In this document: positions 7,837 through 18,485 of the stretch, in pieces | How the letters are laid out: every line of letters starts with the position of its first letter | How positions within the stretch are numbered: the stretch's first letter is position 1 | Source: Deltaproteobacteria bacterium | GTDB taxonomy: Bacteria; Myxococcota; Myxococcia; Myxococcales; SZAS-1 | NCBI GenBank assembly: GCA_018266075.1 | Contig: JAFEBB010000008.1 | Location: 99,133-163,132, forward strand | DNA length: 64,000 nucleotides | Direction: 5' to 3' | Notes under the pieces: model-generated | Databases searched by the model: none | What the model saw: only the letters and a program-made list of their open reading frames with translations | What the model was told of the DNA's origin: nothing | Program-made: the position numbers and the translations under genes

Positions 7837-8105
7837 TCAATGGAGCGGGTGAGCCTCGGACATGCGCCGGGGCAGGCTCACGGTGGAGGTGGACCCCTGG
7901 GCGGGCTCGCTCACCACTTCAATCTTGCCTCCCATGGCGGCCACCAGCTGGCGGATGCTCCACAGGCCAAGCCCCTTGCCCCAGACCCGGCGGATGGGTG
8001 GATTTGCTCTTCCCGAACCGCTCGAAGATGTGAGCTCAGCTCTTCAGTCATGTCACTGCTGAATGTCACGGCCATTCTCCTCGCCGAATTCCAAGAGCTG
8101 CCGAT
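7837..8105 (-). pseudogene. Histidine kinase C-terminal remnant
   Basis: Reading the minus strand, the end of an ATPase domain is clear: VWGKGLGLWSIRQLV followed by AAMGGKIEVVSEPAQGS and a stop at 7837-7839. Just upstream, in a second frame, comes SSHIFERFGKSKST. Before it, in a third frame, AVTFSSDMTEEL fits the preceding strand. At least two frameshifts are therefore needed to join the pieces. The His-box and sensor are gone. This remnant fills most of the gap between 7614 and 8204, in which I see no intact gene. Confidence 0.65.
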
Positions 8106-8204
8106 CGGCCCTCGGGCCACGGAATTCCGCGGCTGTTCCTTTCCATTCCCGGCTAGGCTTACGAGCCGATGGCGAAAGCAAACTGAGGCTCGGTCGAGGG
8201 GTTC

Positions 8205-8534
8205 ATGAAACAAGAGGCGCTGGCACGCTACTTGGCTCTTCCCACTGCCATTCATCGGCAGTCTGGCGCACTGCTCTCCCTGTCGCAGTACTTGAGCGAT
8301 CCGGCCGCAGCACGTTCCATCGAGGAGCTGCCTCTCGAGTCGCAACTCGTAATCGTCGAAGCGCGTTGGAAGGCCGGCGAGTGGTCAGACATCATCTACG
8401 GCAGCGAGGGTCTGGTGGATCGCGATCGAGCCATTCATGAGCTCGAAGCGCAAACGGAGATTGGCAAATATCTACTTCGCATGGAGATTCGAGCCATGCA
8501 ATTCGCAATTGAAGCAGCGAGGTCCAGCCCGTGA
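8205..8534 (+). CDS. Small helical protein, first gene of the caspase-like module
   Basis: The 109-residue protein is soluble and helix-rich, with no signal peptide, cysteine or membrane segment. The ATG at 8205 follows GAGGGG. Its stop codon overlaps the GTG start of the next gene (GTGA at 8531-8534), so the two are translationally coupled and probably act together. I do not recognise the family. A chaperone, inhibitor or adaptor for the large downstream protein is possible, but only the coupling supports this. Confidence 0.7.
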   Translation: MKQEALARYLALPTAIHRQSGALLSLSQYLSDPAAARSIEELPLESQLVIVEARWKAGEWSDIIYGSEGLVDRDRAIHELEAQTEIGKYLLRMEIRAMQFAIEAARSSP

Positions 8535-10534
8535 CGATGTACCGCGCGCGAATTGGTGATGGTGGAGGGTTCCAAACCGCTCCGACGCAGGCCTTCAATG
8601 TTGGCACCGGCTCGTTCACCGTCATGGCCATGGTGTCGACACGCACCGGCGGAACGGTGGTTGCTCGGAAGGGCACGGGAGCCGGAACGGGCAACGGCGG
8701 GTTTCTTCTCGCGATCAATCCCGATGGCTCGATCAAGTTCGTCACGGACGACGGGTCTGGCTATCACCAGGTCGTGACGGCGCCCACCATCGTGAACGAA
8801 GGCAATTGCCACACCGTTGCTGGCATCCGCGATGGGGCGAGGCTCGCCATCCTCCTCGACGGTTTGGAAGTGCCGGTGACGGCCTCGGGGACCCACCCAC
8901 CGCCGCTGGACATCGACAGCGGCGCGCCACTCACGATCGGGTTTTCGCAGCAAGATCCGCGTGGCCAGTTGGTGGGTGAGGTCATGAACGTCAGCTTCTG
9001 GGCCGCTGCGCTCTCTGGTGACCTGCTCGTTCGGGCGGCCTTCCGGCGGGTCACCGGCTCGGAACCCAATCTGAGGGGCTATTGGGATCTGAATGAACGC
9101 ACCGACGATCGGTCTCCAAACAGGAATGCTTTGCAAAGCGTTGGAGCGGTTGCCTTCGAATATTGTTTCGAATGCATATGGAATACAGGAGCGAATGCAT
9201 ATGTATTCTGTTGCATCAGCAACTACACGAACGAGCACGTCCCTTCGACCACGAAAACCATTTCGAAGGTGATCGATGTGCCGATCGGGTCTTCAGTCTT
9301 TGGGATGTCGATTCTTCAGCATGACCGTGACTTCCCATTTTATGCGGAGGTCGTCCTCACGGATCCCCAGGGGCGTACATTCAATCAAGATCAGAATACA
9401 GAAACGCTGTTCACTGCGACGCGTCGAGGCCAGCCTTGGGCGGTGATGGTGGTGAATCCCACGCCTGGGCCCTGGCGGGTGCAGGTCTCAAATGCTGGGA
9501 ACGAAGAATTTCATCTCTACATGGGGACCATCCCAACAACGGCAGTTGTCCAAACCTCGGTCGGCGCGCTGACCCCCTTGTACCCTTGGTCTTTGGCGGC
9601 CAATGACGTCGAGGGGTGGTGGGGTGGCGTCATCTCTGCGGCCGTTGGCCTTGTCGCGGGCGTGGTGGTTGTGGCGGCGATCGTCGTAACCGGCGGCGCC
9701 GCGATTCCAGCTGTCGCGACCGGCGTCGCGGTATTCGGGATGGTGAGCTACAGCATGGCGGCGGCGATGCTACCGAGCGTCGACACGTCCTCAGCGTACA
9801 AGGCAACGGAACAGTTGGGAGGATTTGCCGGCTTCATCGTCGCGCCCGACAAGCTTCTGTTGATGGATGCAAACGTCGACGCCGATCGCGCGACGCAGAT
9901 CATGTATCGGCAACGAAGTCGAAAGCTCTATACTGCGGTCACCGCGAGTCCCTTCAACAAGGTTCAGGCTCAGCTCGTCGGTGCGGACATGAAGCAAGCG
10001 AAGGTTGCTGCCCAGTTCCAGAGCTTTGCTTCTGGTTACGTGAGCAGCGGTGGGCACGGCCGTCCAACCTACCAATGCGGGTGGTACGTCAGTGATCCCA
10101 CCGGACCTCTCGAAGAGGTGCTCTCGACCAGTGGGTCTGCTCGCTTCGTCAATGTGGCGAACAAGATCATCCACCTCTTTGCGTGCCATTGCGGCGCGGC
10201 TGGAACGGCGGATCGACCGGGTCTTGGACGCGCGATGGTCTCGGCCGGGGCCGTGGCCTTCTTTGGTTACAATGTGGGGTTTGTCCTGAACGTCAACCAG
10301 GCCGCCGCGTTCTGCGATTGCGACATCAAGATCGATCTCGCACTGATCGGCGGCGGGACGTGCGACGACGCGTATCGACAAGCGATCGCCCTCTACAATT
10401 CGACGATCGCTCGGCTGAAGGTTGATGGTGACTTGCAGGCGGCGGCGCAACTGGAAGGCAACCGCGACGCGCTGGTGTCGCCTTCGACGAACGCAATGTA
10501 CGGCAACCGGTGGGCTTCGCTGAAGACCAGCTAG
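8531..10534 (+). CDS. LamG-like / beta-domain / membrane / caspase-like multidomain protein
   Basis: The 667-residue protein has no N-terminal signal peptide. Residues 1-215 resemble a LamG/concanavalin-like fold, with a GEVMNVSFWAAALS strand and a LRGYWDLNE end. About 240-335 form a second beta domain resembling pre-peptidase C-terminal domains. About 365-415 are two hydrophobic helices. The C-terminal part has SSGGHG (H509) and, after a hydrophobic strand, HLFACHCG (C552, C554), the His-then-Cys arrangement of clan CD (caspase/CHAT-like) peptidases. The GTG start overlaps the upstream stop and has GAGG eight bases before it. The middle of the gene is locally AT-richer than its surroundings. 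The domain calls are by motif and pattern only. Confidence 0.7.
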   Translation: MTMYRARIGDGGGFQTAPTQAFNVGTGSFTVMAMVSTRTGGTVVARKGTGAGTGNGGFLLAINPDGSIKFVTDDGSGYHQVVTAPTIVNEGNCHTVAGIRDGARLAILLDGLEVPVTASGTHPPPLDIDSGAPLTIGFSQQDPRGQLVGEVMNVSFWAAALSGDLLVRAAFRRVTGSEPNLRGYWDLNERTDDRSPNRNALQSVGAVAFEYCFECIWNTGANAYVFCCISNYTNEHVPSTTKTISKVIDVPIGSSVFGMSILQHDRDFPFYAEVVLTDPQGRTFNQDQNTETLFTATRRGQPWAVMVVNPTPGPWRVQVSNAGNEEFHLYMGTIPTTAVVQTSVGALTPLYPWSLAANDVEGWWGGVISAAVGLVAGVVVVAAIVVTGGAAIPAVATGVAVFGMVSYSMAAAMLPSVDTSSAYKATEQLGGFAGFIVAPDKLLLMDANVDADRATQIMYRQRSRKLYTAVTASPFNKVQAQLVGADMKQAKVAAQFQSFASGYVSSGGHGRPTYQCGWYVSDPTGPLEEVLSTSGSARFVNVANKIIHLFACHCGAAGTADRPGLGRAMVSAGAVAFFGYNVGFVLNVNQAAAFCDCDIKIDLALIGGGTCDDAYRQAIALYNSTIARLKVDGDLQAAAQLEGNRDALVSPSTNAMYGNRWASLKTS

Positions 10535-10687
10535 ATGAACGCGACCCGAAAATCATGGGCTCCGGGCCTGGTCGCGCTCGCAGCACGGCGCCTCCCCTGG
10601 CTGCGGAGCGGCAGGTGGCCGTTCGGCCTCTTCAGCATCGAGACCGACACGGGCATCTCCATTCAGTCCGTTCAGCCTCGAAATTGA
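10535..10687 (+). CDS. Possible 50-residue small ORF downstream of the caspase-like gene
   Basis: The ATG follows the TAG of the large gene directly (TAGATG). It encodes a 50-residue basic peptide with a Trp/Leu/Arg-rich middle (RRLPWLRSGRWPFGLF) that might associate with membranes. Tight spacing is the only support, and no clear ribosome site is seen apart from GAAGA inside the preceding gene. The remaining 200 bases up to 10887 show nothing I can identify. Confidence 0.3.
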   Translation: MNATRKSWAPGLVALAARRLPWLRSGRWPFGLFSIETDTGISIQSVQPRN

Positions 10688-10887
10688 AGAGCGGTCACTC
10701 GGCGCCCCAGCCGTCTTCTACCGATTGATGCCCGGGCGGCCCAACGCCGCCCCCTGTTCTTCACGCTTGTTCACTGCCAAACCGGCTCCGACGCCGAGCA
10801 CGAGCGCGGCGCATCGTGAGCGCGGGCGCGTGCTAAGAACCGATGACAGCGCTCCCAGGAGCGAACTTCCACCGAGGGGAACGGCGG

Positions 10888-13173
10888 ATGACGGACTCCA
10901 TACCCAGCTCGAGGTCCAGCATCTGGACCATCCTGGAACGCACCGGCGATCTGCTGGTGCTCCTCCGTCCCGACGGGACAGTCACCTACGTGAGCGACTC
11001 GATCCGCACGCTCCTGGGTATCGACCCTGCCGAGGCCGCCGTCATGCGCGAGATGAAGGGCGTGCCGCCCGAGGACCAGGCGGTCTGCGCGAAGGCCTTT
11101 GCCGAGGTTTGCGCGCAGCCGGGCGCGCGGGTGCACTACGAGTTCCGGGCGCGCCGAGCCGACGGCGCCACGCTCTGGCTCGAGAGCGTGGCCACCAACC
11201 AGCTCCACGATCCCGAGATCGCCAGCATCGTCACCCTCTACCGCGACATCACTGCCCGCAAGGGTGCCGAGGCAGAGCTGCGCGAGACCCAGCGCCGCAT
11301 GACCTTTCTGCTCTCGGCGACGTCCGCGGTCACCTATAGCGCCAGCCCGACGGGCGAACACGGGGCGACGTTCATCAGCGAGAACGTCCTGGCCATGACC
11401 GGCCATACTCCGCAGCAGTACCTGGCGGACCCCACCTTCTGGGTCTCGCACGTTCACCCCGAGGATCGTCCGTCGGTCCTGGGTGGGATCCCGGCGCTCT
11501 TCGAGCTCGGGTACAAGGAGTTCGACTACCGCTTCCTCCACGCCGACGGGAACTACCGCTGGGTGCACGACGCCTGCTCGCTGGTGCGCAACCCGGATGG
11601 CTCGCCCAAGGAGCTGATCGGCTACTGGGTAGATGTGACGGCGAGGCGGGCCGCCCAGGAGGCGGTGCGGAGCTCCGAGGAGACGTTCCGCACCCTCATT
11701 GAAAACCACCCCGCGGCCATGCTCGTGCACCGCGACGGCAAGATCGTGCGCGCCAACCCGGCCATGGTCCGCTTGCTCGATTACGCCTCGGCCGAGGAGC
11801 TCTTCCTCAAGGAGCCGCTGGAGCTGGTGCACCCGGAGGATCGTGCGTTCGTGCAGGCGCGCATGGAGAAGAGCCGCGTCACCGGGAGGGCCCCCGCCGC
11901 CGAGCAGCGGCTCGTCCGAAAGGATGGGAGCGCCCTGGTGGCCGAGGTGGAGTCAGTCATCCTGAACATCGACGGGCGGCAGTCGGCGGTGGTCTTCGCA
12001 CGCGATCTCACCGAGCGCCGCGAGCTCCTGGCGCGCATGGCCGCTGCGGACCGGATGGTGGCGGTGGGGATGCTCGCTTCGGGCGTGGCCCACGAGATCA
12101 ACAACCCGCTGGCCTACCTGATCACCAACCTCAGCTTGCTCGAGCAGGGCGTGCCCGCCTTGCTTCGAGGTGAGCGCGATGGGCGCAACCGCCTCCGCGC
12201 CGACGACGTCCCCCAACTCCTCGCCGACGCCCAGGAGGCCGCGGGGCGCGTGGCAGGCGTGGTGCGCGATCTGCGCTCGCTCAGCCATGCCGAGCCGGGC
12301 GAGCTGCGACCCACGGACGTGCGCGCTGCGCTTGGCGCCGCCCTGAAGATGGCCCAGAACCTCATTCGGCACCGGGCCAGGTTGGTGGAGCAGTACGAGG
12401 ACGTCCCTCCCATCAACGCCGTGGAGGGCCAGCTGGTGCAGGTCTTCCTGAACGTGCTCGTGAACGCGGCCCAGGCCATTCCCGAAGGTCGGGCGGAACA
12501 GCACCGCATCCAGCTCAAGGTCCGCCTCGAGCCCGACCGGAAGGTGGCGGTCGAGATCCACGACACCGGTGTGGGCATCCCAGCCGAGGCCCTGAGCCGC
12601 ATCTTCGACCCGTTCTTCACCACCAAGCGCGCGGGCGAGGGCACCGGGCTGGGGCTGGCCATCTGCCAGCGGCTGGTTCGCGCCTTCGACGGCGACATCC
12701 GCGTCTCGAGTGAACCGGGGCAGGGCACCCGGGTGGTGCTTCGGTTTCCACCCGCGCCGGGCACCACCGTCGGCGCTGCCCAGCACCCGGAGCAACTGCC
12801 GGCAACGCCAGGCGGGCGGGTGCTCATCGTGGATGACGAGCCGCGCTTCGGCACCTCCCTGCGGCTCTTGCTCACGGGCGACTACCAGGTGCGTGCCATG
12901 ACCGACGCACGCGAAGCCTTGGCGGTGCTCCAGTCGGGCGAGCGCTACGACGCCATCCTCTGCGACCTGATGATGCCTTGCATGACCGGGATCGAGTTCC
13001 ACGGCGAGCTGAGCCGGCGGCTGCCCGACCTCGCCCGGCGGGTGATCTTCCTCACTGGTGGCGCCATGACCGCCCAGGCGCGAGACTTTCTCGCCCAGAC
13101 CTCGAACCCCTGCCTCGACAAGCCGGTGACCCCGCAGGTGCTCAAGAGCGCCATCGACGCCGTCATCGGCTGA
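10888..13173 (+). CDS. Triple-PAS hybrid histidine kinase with C-terminal receiver
   Basis: The 761-residue soluble protein has three PAS domains (about 10-125, 130-255 and 260-385). The histidine-kinase core follows, with H402 in ASGVAHEINNPLAY, NAAQAIPEG in the N box, DTGVGIP and GTGLGLAICQRL. A receiver with D693 (AILCDLMMP) and a KPV lysine motif ends the protein. I took the ATG at 10888, which has GAGGGGAA upstream, over the ATG at 10843. Internal transfer to the receiver or phosphatase control is likely. There is no membrane helix, so it senses a cytoplasmic signal. It stands alone, with PilZ genes downstream. Confidence 0.92.
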   Translation: MTDSIPSSRSSIWTILERTGDLLVLLRPDGTVTYVSDSIRTLLGIDPAEAAVMREMKGVPPEDQAVCAKAFAEVCAQPGARVHYEFRARRADGATLWLESVATNQLHDPEIASIVTLYRDITARKGAEAELRETQRRMTFLLSATSAVTYSASPTGEHGATFISENVLAMTGHTPQQYLADPTFWVSHVHPEDRPSVLGGIPALFELGYKEFDYRFLHADGNYRWVHDACSLVRNPDGSPKELIGYWVDVTARRAAQEAVRSSEETFRTLIENHPAAMLVHRDGKIVRANPAMVRLLDYASAEELFLKEPLELVHPEDRAFVQARMEKSRVTGRAPAAEQRLVRKDGSALVAEVESVILNIDGRQSAVVFARDLTERRELLARMAAADRMVAVGMLASGVAHEINNPLAYLITNLSLLEQGVPALLRGERDGRNRLRADDVPQLLADAQEAAGRVAGVVRDLRSLSHAEPGELRPTDVRAALGAALKMAQNLIRHRARLVEQYEDVPPINAVEGQLVQVFLNVLVNAAQAIPEGRAEQHRIQLKVRLEPDRKVAVEIHDTGVGIPAEALSRIFDPFFTTKRAGEGTGLGLAICQRLVRAFDGDIRVSSEPGQGTRVVLRFPPAPGTTVGAAQHPEQLPATPGGRVLIVDDEPRFGTSLRLLLTGDYQVRAMTDAREALAVLQSGERYDAILCDLMMPCMTGIEFHGELSRRLPDLARRVIFLTGGAMTAQARDFLAQTSNPCLDKPVTPQVLKSAIDAVIG

Positions 13174-13347
13174 AATCGACGCAGCGCTGCAGCGCGAGTC
13201 CGCCACGACGGTGGCTGTGCGTGGCGCTTCCCAGCGCCGACGACCGCGCTGGCCCGCCCCTTGCTCATTGCCTCCCGCGAAGCGCCACTCGGCGCTCGCC
13301 CTGGCCCGCCTGCGCGCCCCGCGTAGGCCGTTCTCTCGAGGTTCGCG

Positions 13348-14190
13348 ATGCGTCTCGACACCACCCAATTCCACGGCGGCGGCAACCCCGTCGCGCACTC
13401 CCCGCGGGCGCTCGGCGACGCGCTCGAAAAGCTCGAGTCCTCTCTGCAGGATCGCGCGGCCCAGCTCGACCAGCGGCTCCGCGCGCTCTCCAAGCAGAAG
13501 GCGGAGATCGCCACGCTGGTGGCGTCGCTGGGGCGGGCAGGTGTGGCCGTCGATGCCACCTGGGAAGCGGTCTTCGAAGACCCCCGGGTGCGGCCTGACC
13601 CGTCGTGCGAGGCGCTCACCGCTGCCGCACGCGAGGCCCACCAGGCCGCGGTGGCCGCATGTGAGCGCGCCGCCCAGGCGCGCGCCGCCGACCTCGAGCG
13701 CCGCGCCCTCACGGCGGCCGAGCTCGAGTCCCAGGCGGCGGAGCTCGCGGCCCGCGCGCGAGAGCTCCTCGCCCAGGTGACCGCGCCGCAGGTGGCCAAG
13801 ACGGTCATCTCCGCGCCCGCGGCCAAGCCGAGCCGCCCGCCTGTCGCGGCCGACGAGCGCCGGACGCATGCTCGGACGCGCTTCGAGGCCAAGGTCGACT
13901 TCGAGAGCGACCACAACTTCTTCACCGGCTTCTCCAGCGACATCTCCGAAGGCGGGCTGTTCATCGCCACGGTGAACCTGCTCCCCATCGGCTCGCGGGT
14001 GGACGTGACCTTCAGCATCGGCGAGGGCCCCTCGGTCTCGGTGACGGGCACGGTGCGCTGGATGCGGGAGATCCTCGACGACGCCGCGGTGATGCCCGGC
14101 ATCGGTGTGCAGTTCGACGCCCTCCCCGAAAACGTCCGCAGCGGGATCCATCAGTTCATCGGCGCCCGCGATCCCCTGTTCATGGCCTGA
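13348..14190 (+). CDS. PilZ-domain protein with N-terminal coiled coil
   Basis: The 280-residue protein has an Ala/Glu/Arg-rich coiled coil (about 22-145) and a Pro/Ala linker. A C-terminal PilZ domain follows (about 168-275) and keeps both c-di-GMP signatures: the R-x3-R pair R172/R176 (RTHAR) and DISEGG at 198-203. It is therefore expected to bind cyclic di-GMP and pass the signal through the coiled coil. In myxobacteria PilZ proteins of this type are linked to motility and surface functions. The next gene starts 35 bases downstream and may be co-transcribed. Confidence 0.88.
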   Translation: MRLDTTQFHGGGNPVAHSPRALGDALEKLESSLQDRAAQLDQRLRALSKQKAEIATLVASLGRAGVAVDATWEAVFEDPRVRPDPSCEALTAAAREAHQAAVAACERAAQARAADLERRALTAAELESQAAELAARARELLAQVTAPQVAKTVISAPAAKPSRPPVAADERRTHARTRFEAKVDFESDHNFFTGFSSDISEGGLFIATVNLLPIGSRVDVTFSIGEGPSVSVTGTVRWMREILDDAAVMPGIGVQFDALPENVRSGIHQFIGARDPLFMA

Positions 14191-14225
14191 GCCGTCCAAA
14201 CCACCGCTTCAATCCGGAGGCACCC

Positions 14226-14981
14226 ATGTCGAAGTCATCGGAAGCAGTTTCCCTCACGATCTGGCCCGACGGCGCGAGCGCTCCGGGAGAGGTGCTCATC
14301 CGGGAGGCCGTGTCCGGCGAGCAGCCGCCGGGGCGCACCTCGACCAAAGCCGCCTTGGCACGTGTGGAGACGGCGCCCATGCAAGCCGAGCCTCCGACGC
14401 GGATCGGCCCCGCGGTGGTCGCGACCCCAGCCGGCGCCGACGAGGTCATGGAGGACACCCGGCCGGGAAACCGGGTCGTGCCTCCGACCGTGGGCATGTC
14501 GGCGCCACCGGGCCGAGCCCCCGAGAGCTCGGGTGCGCTCGGCGTGATCGTGGGCATGGGGGTCGCGCTGGCGGTGGGGGTGCTCATCGGGCTCCAGCTC
14601 GCCCCGAAGCTCTTTCCACCCCTGCCGCCACCGGAGCGCGCGGCGGTGGCCACCTACCTCGAGGGTGCCGAGGTCCTGGTGCAGCAGAAGCGCTACGAAG
14701 GGGCGAAGGACCTCCTCGATCGAGCGCGGGCGCTCCACACCGCGGATCCAGCGCTCAACGTGAAGCTGGTGGGGCTCTCCGACCATGTGGGCATCGAGGT
14801 CACGGAGCTGCGGCTGCGCCGGGCGCTGGCCCTGGGTGATGTGGACACAGCACGCAAGGAGCTCATGAAGCTGGCCGACTCGGCGGCGGCGCCGGAGCGG
14901 GTGAGCAACCTGCGCCAAGCGATCGAGGATGCGTCGAAGGGCGCGCCGGCCAATGCGAAGACCGCCGACGCCGCCGGATGA
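14226..14981 (+). CDS. Single-pass membrane protein with helical-repeat C-terminus
   Basis: The 251-residue protein has a Pro-rich, disordered cytoplasmic N-terminus (1-100), one membrane helix at about 104-126, and a helical extracytoplasmic region. That region (ATYLEGAEVLVQQKRYEGAK and following) looks like degenerate tetratricopeptide-type repeats. There is no enzyme signature. The ATG is preceded by CGGAGG. It follows the PilZ gene by 35 bases on the same strand. Family not recognised; a scaffold role is only a guess. Confidence 0.7.
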   Translation: MSKSSEAVSLTIWPDGASAPGEVLIREAVSGEQPPGRTSTKAALARVETAPMQAEPPTRIGPAVVATPAGADEVMEDTRPGNRVVPPTVGMSAPPGRAPESSGALGVIVGMGVALAVGVLIGLQLAPKLFPPLPPPERAAVATYLEGAEVLVQQKRYEGAKDLLDRARALHTADPALNVKLVGLSDHVGIEVTELRLRRALALGDVDTARKELMKLADSAAAPERVSNLRQAIEDASKGAPANAKTADAAG

Positions 14982-15054
14982 TCCTCCCGCTCACTGGACT
15001 CGCCTTCCCCGGGTGAGACGGGCTGCGAAGGGGGGCGCGAAACGGGAGCGGTTT

Positions 15055-16471
<1,417 letters not shown>

Positions 16472-16479
<8 letters not shown>

Positions 16480-18040
16480 GGTTGTTTCTCGTGACGGCGC
16501 CTTTCGTGCGCGACGCTGGCCGCGCCGAGGCCGCCGTTCCATCGAATACGGAGCGGACCTTCGCGGCGAGCAGCTCGGGGGTGAACGGCTTCTGGAGATA
16601 GGGCGCGCCCGAGTCGAAGACCTCGTCGTGCACCACCGGGCCACCGGTGTAGCCGGACATGAAGAGGACGCGAAGCCCCGGCCTCGTCGCAAGCAGCCGA
16701 TCGGCGACCGCCTTCCCGTTCATTCCGGGCATCACCAGGTCCGTGATGAGCAGATCGATCCGGCCGGTGTGGCGCTCAGCCAGCGCCAGGGCCTCCTCCG
16801 GGCCGGCGGCCTCCAGGAGCGTGTACCCCGCCCCGCGCAAGATGCGCAGCAGGACGGCGCGCACCGCGGGGTCGTCCTCGACCACGAGGACCACGCCGCT
16901 TCCCTTGGGCAGCGCCTGCTGCAGCGCCGCGGTGTCCACGAGCTCGGGCTGCTCCCCCATCCGCGGGATGAGGACGGTGAAGGTGGTGCCTGCTCCTTCC
17001 GTGCTCTTCACCACGATGTCGCCGCCGAGCTGCTGGACGATCCCGTAGATGGTCGAGAGCCCGAGCCCCGTGCCCTTACCGGGCGGTTTGGTGGTGAAAA
17101 ACGGCTCGAAGAGCCGCGCCTGGATGTCTTGGCTCATCCCCGTGCCGGTGTCGGACACCGCCATCAGCACGTAGTGGCCCGGCTGAGCCCCGAGATGGCC
17201 ACGACTGTTGGTGCCGAGCAGCACATCGGCGGTCTCCACGGTGATGGTGCCTCCCCGGGGCATCGCGTCGCGCGCGTTCACCGCAAGGTTGAGGATGATT
17301 TGCTCGATGCACCCCTTGTCGGCGCGCACCAGACCGAGGCCAGGCAGCGGGTTGAGGACCAGGTCGATGTCCTCGCCGAGCAGGCGGACCATCATCTCCC
17401 GCATCTCGCCAAGGACCTCGTTGAGGTCGAGGGGCTCGGGGTCGAAGACCTGCTTCCGGCTCACGGCGAGGAGCTGTTTGGTCAACGCCGCCGCGCGCTC
17501 GGCCGAGGCCATGACCTGCTTCACGTCGGGCTGGCTGGGGTGCTCCGGGCCGATGTCCTCCTGCACGAAGCGGCAGAAGCTGAGCACGGCGGTGAGGATG
17601 TTGTTGAAGTCGTGCGCCACCCCGCCGGCGAGCCGGCCAATGGCCTCCATCTTCTGCGACTGGCGGAGCTGCCGCTCGAGCTCGATGCGCTCCGACACGT
17701 CGACCGAGAAGATCACCACACCCTCGGGGCACGGCTCGATGTGCAGCTCGAACCAGGTCTTCGTGCCGTCCGAGCGGGTGAACTCGTTGGTGACCTTGCG
17801 AGCTGTCCGCTCGGTCATGCAGGTGCCGACCGCTTGAAGGAACTCGGTCCTCGCCAGCTGAGGGAATACCTCCAGCATCGTCCGGCCCAGGAAGTCCTCC
17901 CTTCGCAGATTGGCCTGTCGACACACGGCGGTGTTGACGAAGAGGTACCGCCACTCGGAGCTCAGGATCTGGACGCCCTCTTGAACCGAGTCCAGCGCCG
18001 AGGCCAACCGGTCGCTCGGAACTGCAGGCTCCAACCCCAT
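16472..18040 (-). CDS. PAS hybrid histidine kinase with receiver, partner of the NtrC-type regulator
   Basis: The 522-residue soluble protein has a PAS domain (about 10-125). The kinase core has H143 in [24 protein letters not shown] as N box, DTGTGMS and [13 protein letters not shown]. The receiver has LLITDLVMPGMNG and the LQKPFTP lysine. The HDFNN type of H box is common in hybrid kinases of this class. Its end overlaps the start of the sigma-54 activator gene by 8 bases. The expected route is therefore kinase to the NtrC-type receiver, with its own receiver as a control or relay. Confidence 0.93.
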
Positions 18041-18485
18041 GTCATGCCCCCAGGTGGTGTCGTCTCAGGACGCCAGATCGCGCCTTGGCGATTGGGCGAG
18101 CCGTGCTTCGACCCAGACACTGTAACGCAGTCGCAAGATTCAAGTTACTTCCTGGAATTAATACTCTTTTGGGGCGCGCAAGTTTGTGCTCGAACACCTG
18201 TCCGGGTCAGAGCCCTTTAGGGTTGTAGGGGCGAATGCGTCGCGCCGCGACCTGAGGCCGACGAGACCGAGAATCCAGGCTCGAAGCCGGTGCGGCCGAA
18301 CGATCAGGCCCTCGTCAACTCGAGTGAAGCCTGGGGTGGGCCCGCATGGGTCATGGGCGCCCCGCTGGCCAGCACTTCGGTCCGGCGTGACCCACCGCCG
18401 GCGTTCGCAAGGGCCGAGACTTCCGAGCGAAGGCCTGCGGCACACCCCGTGCTCTTCCGGCTGCTGACTGCCACCGGAGGAACCC
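18041..18485. other. Divergent intergenic region, no gene seen
   Basis: These 445 bases separate the minus-strand kinase/activator operon from the plus-strand matrixin gene. The part at about 18135-18172 is noticeably AT-richer than the rest and would suit a promoter, but I could not match a convincing sigma-70 or sigma-54 element. I see no coding sequence or repeat. Confidence 0.4.

Noticed and set aside
9169..9203. Short direct repeat CGAATGCATATG as an attachment or insertion site
   Set aside because: Both copies lie inside one continuous coding frame 23 bases apart, and there is no associated integrase or element end.
18041..18485. Sigma-54 promoter upstream of the hybrid kinase/NtrC operon
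   Set aside because: I looked for the reverse complement of TGGCACG-N4-TTGC in the AT-rich part and found no acceptable match.
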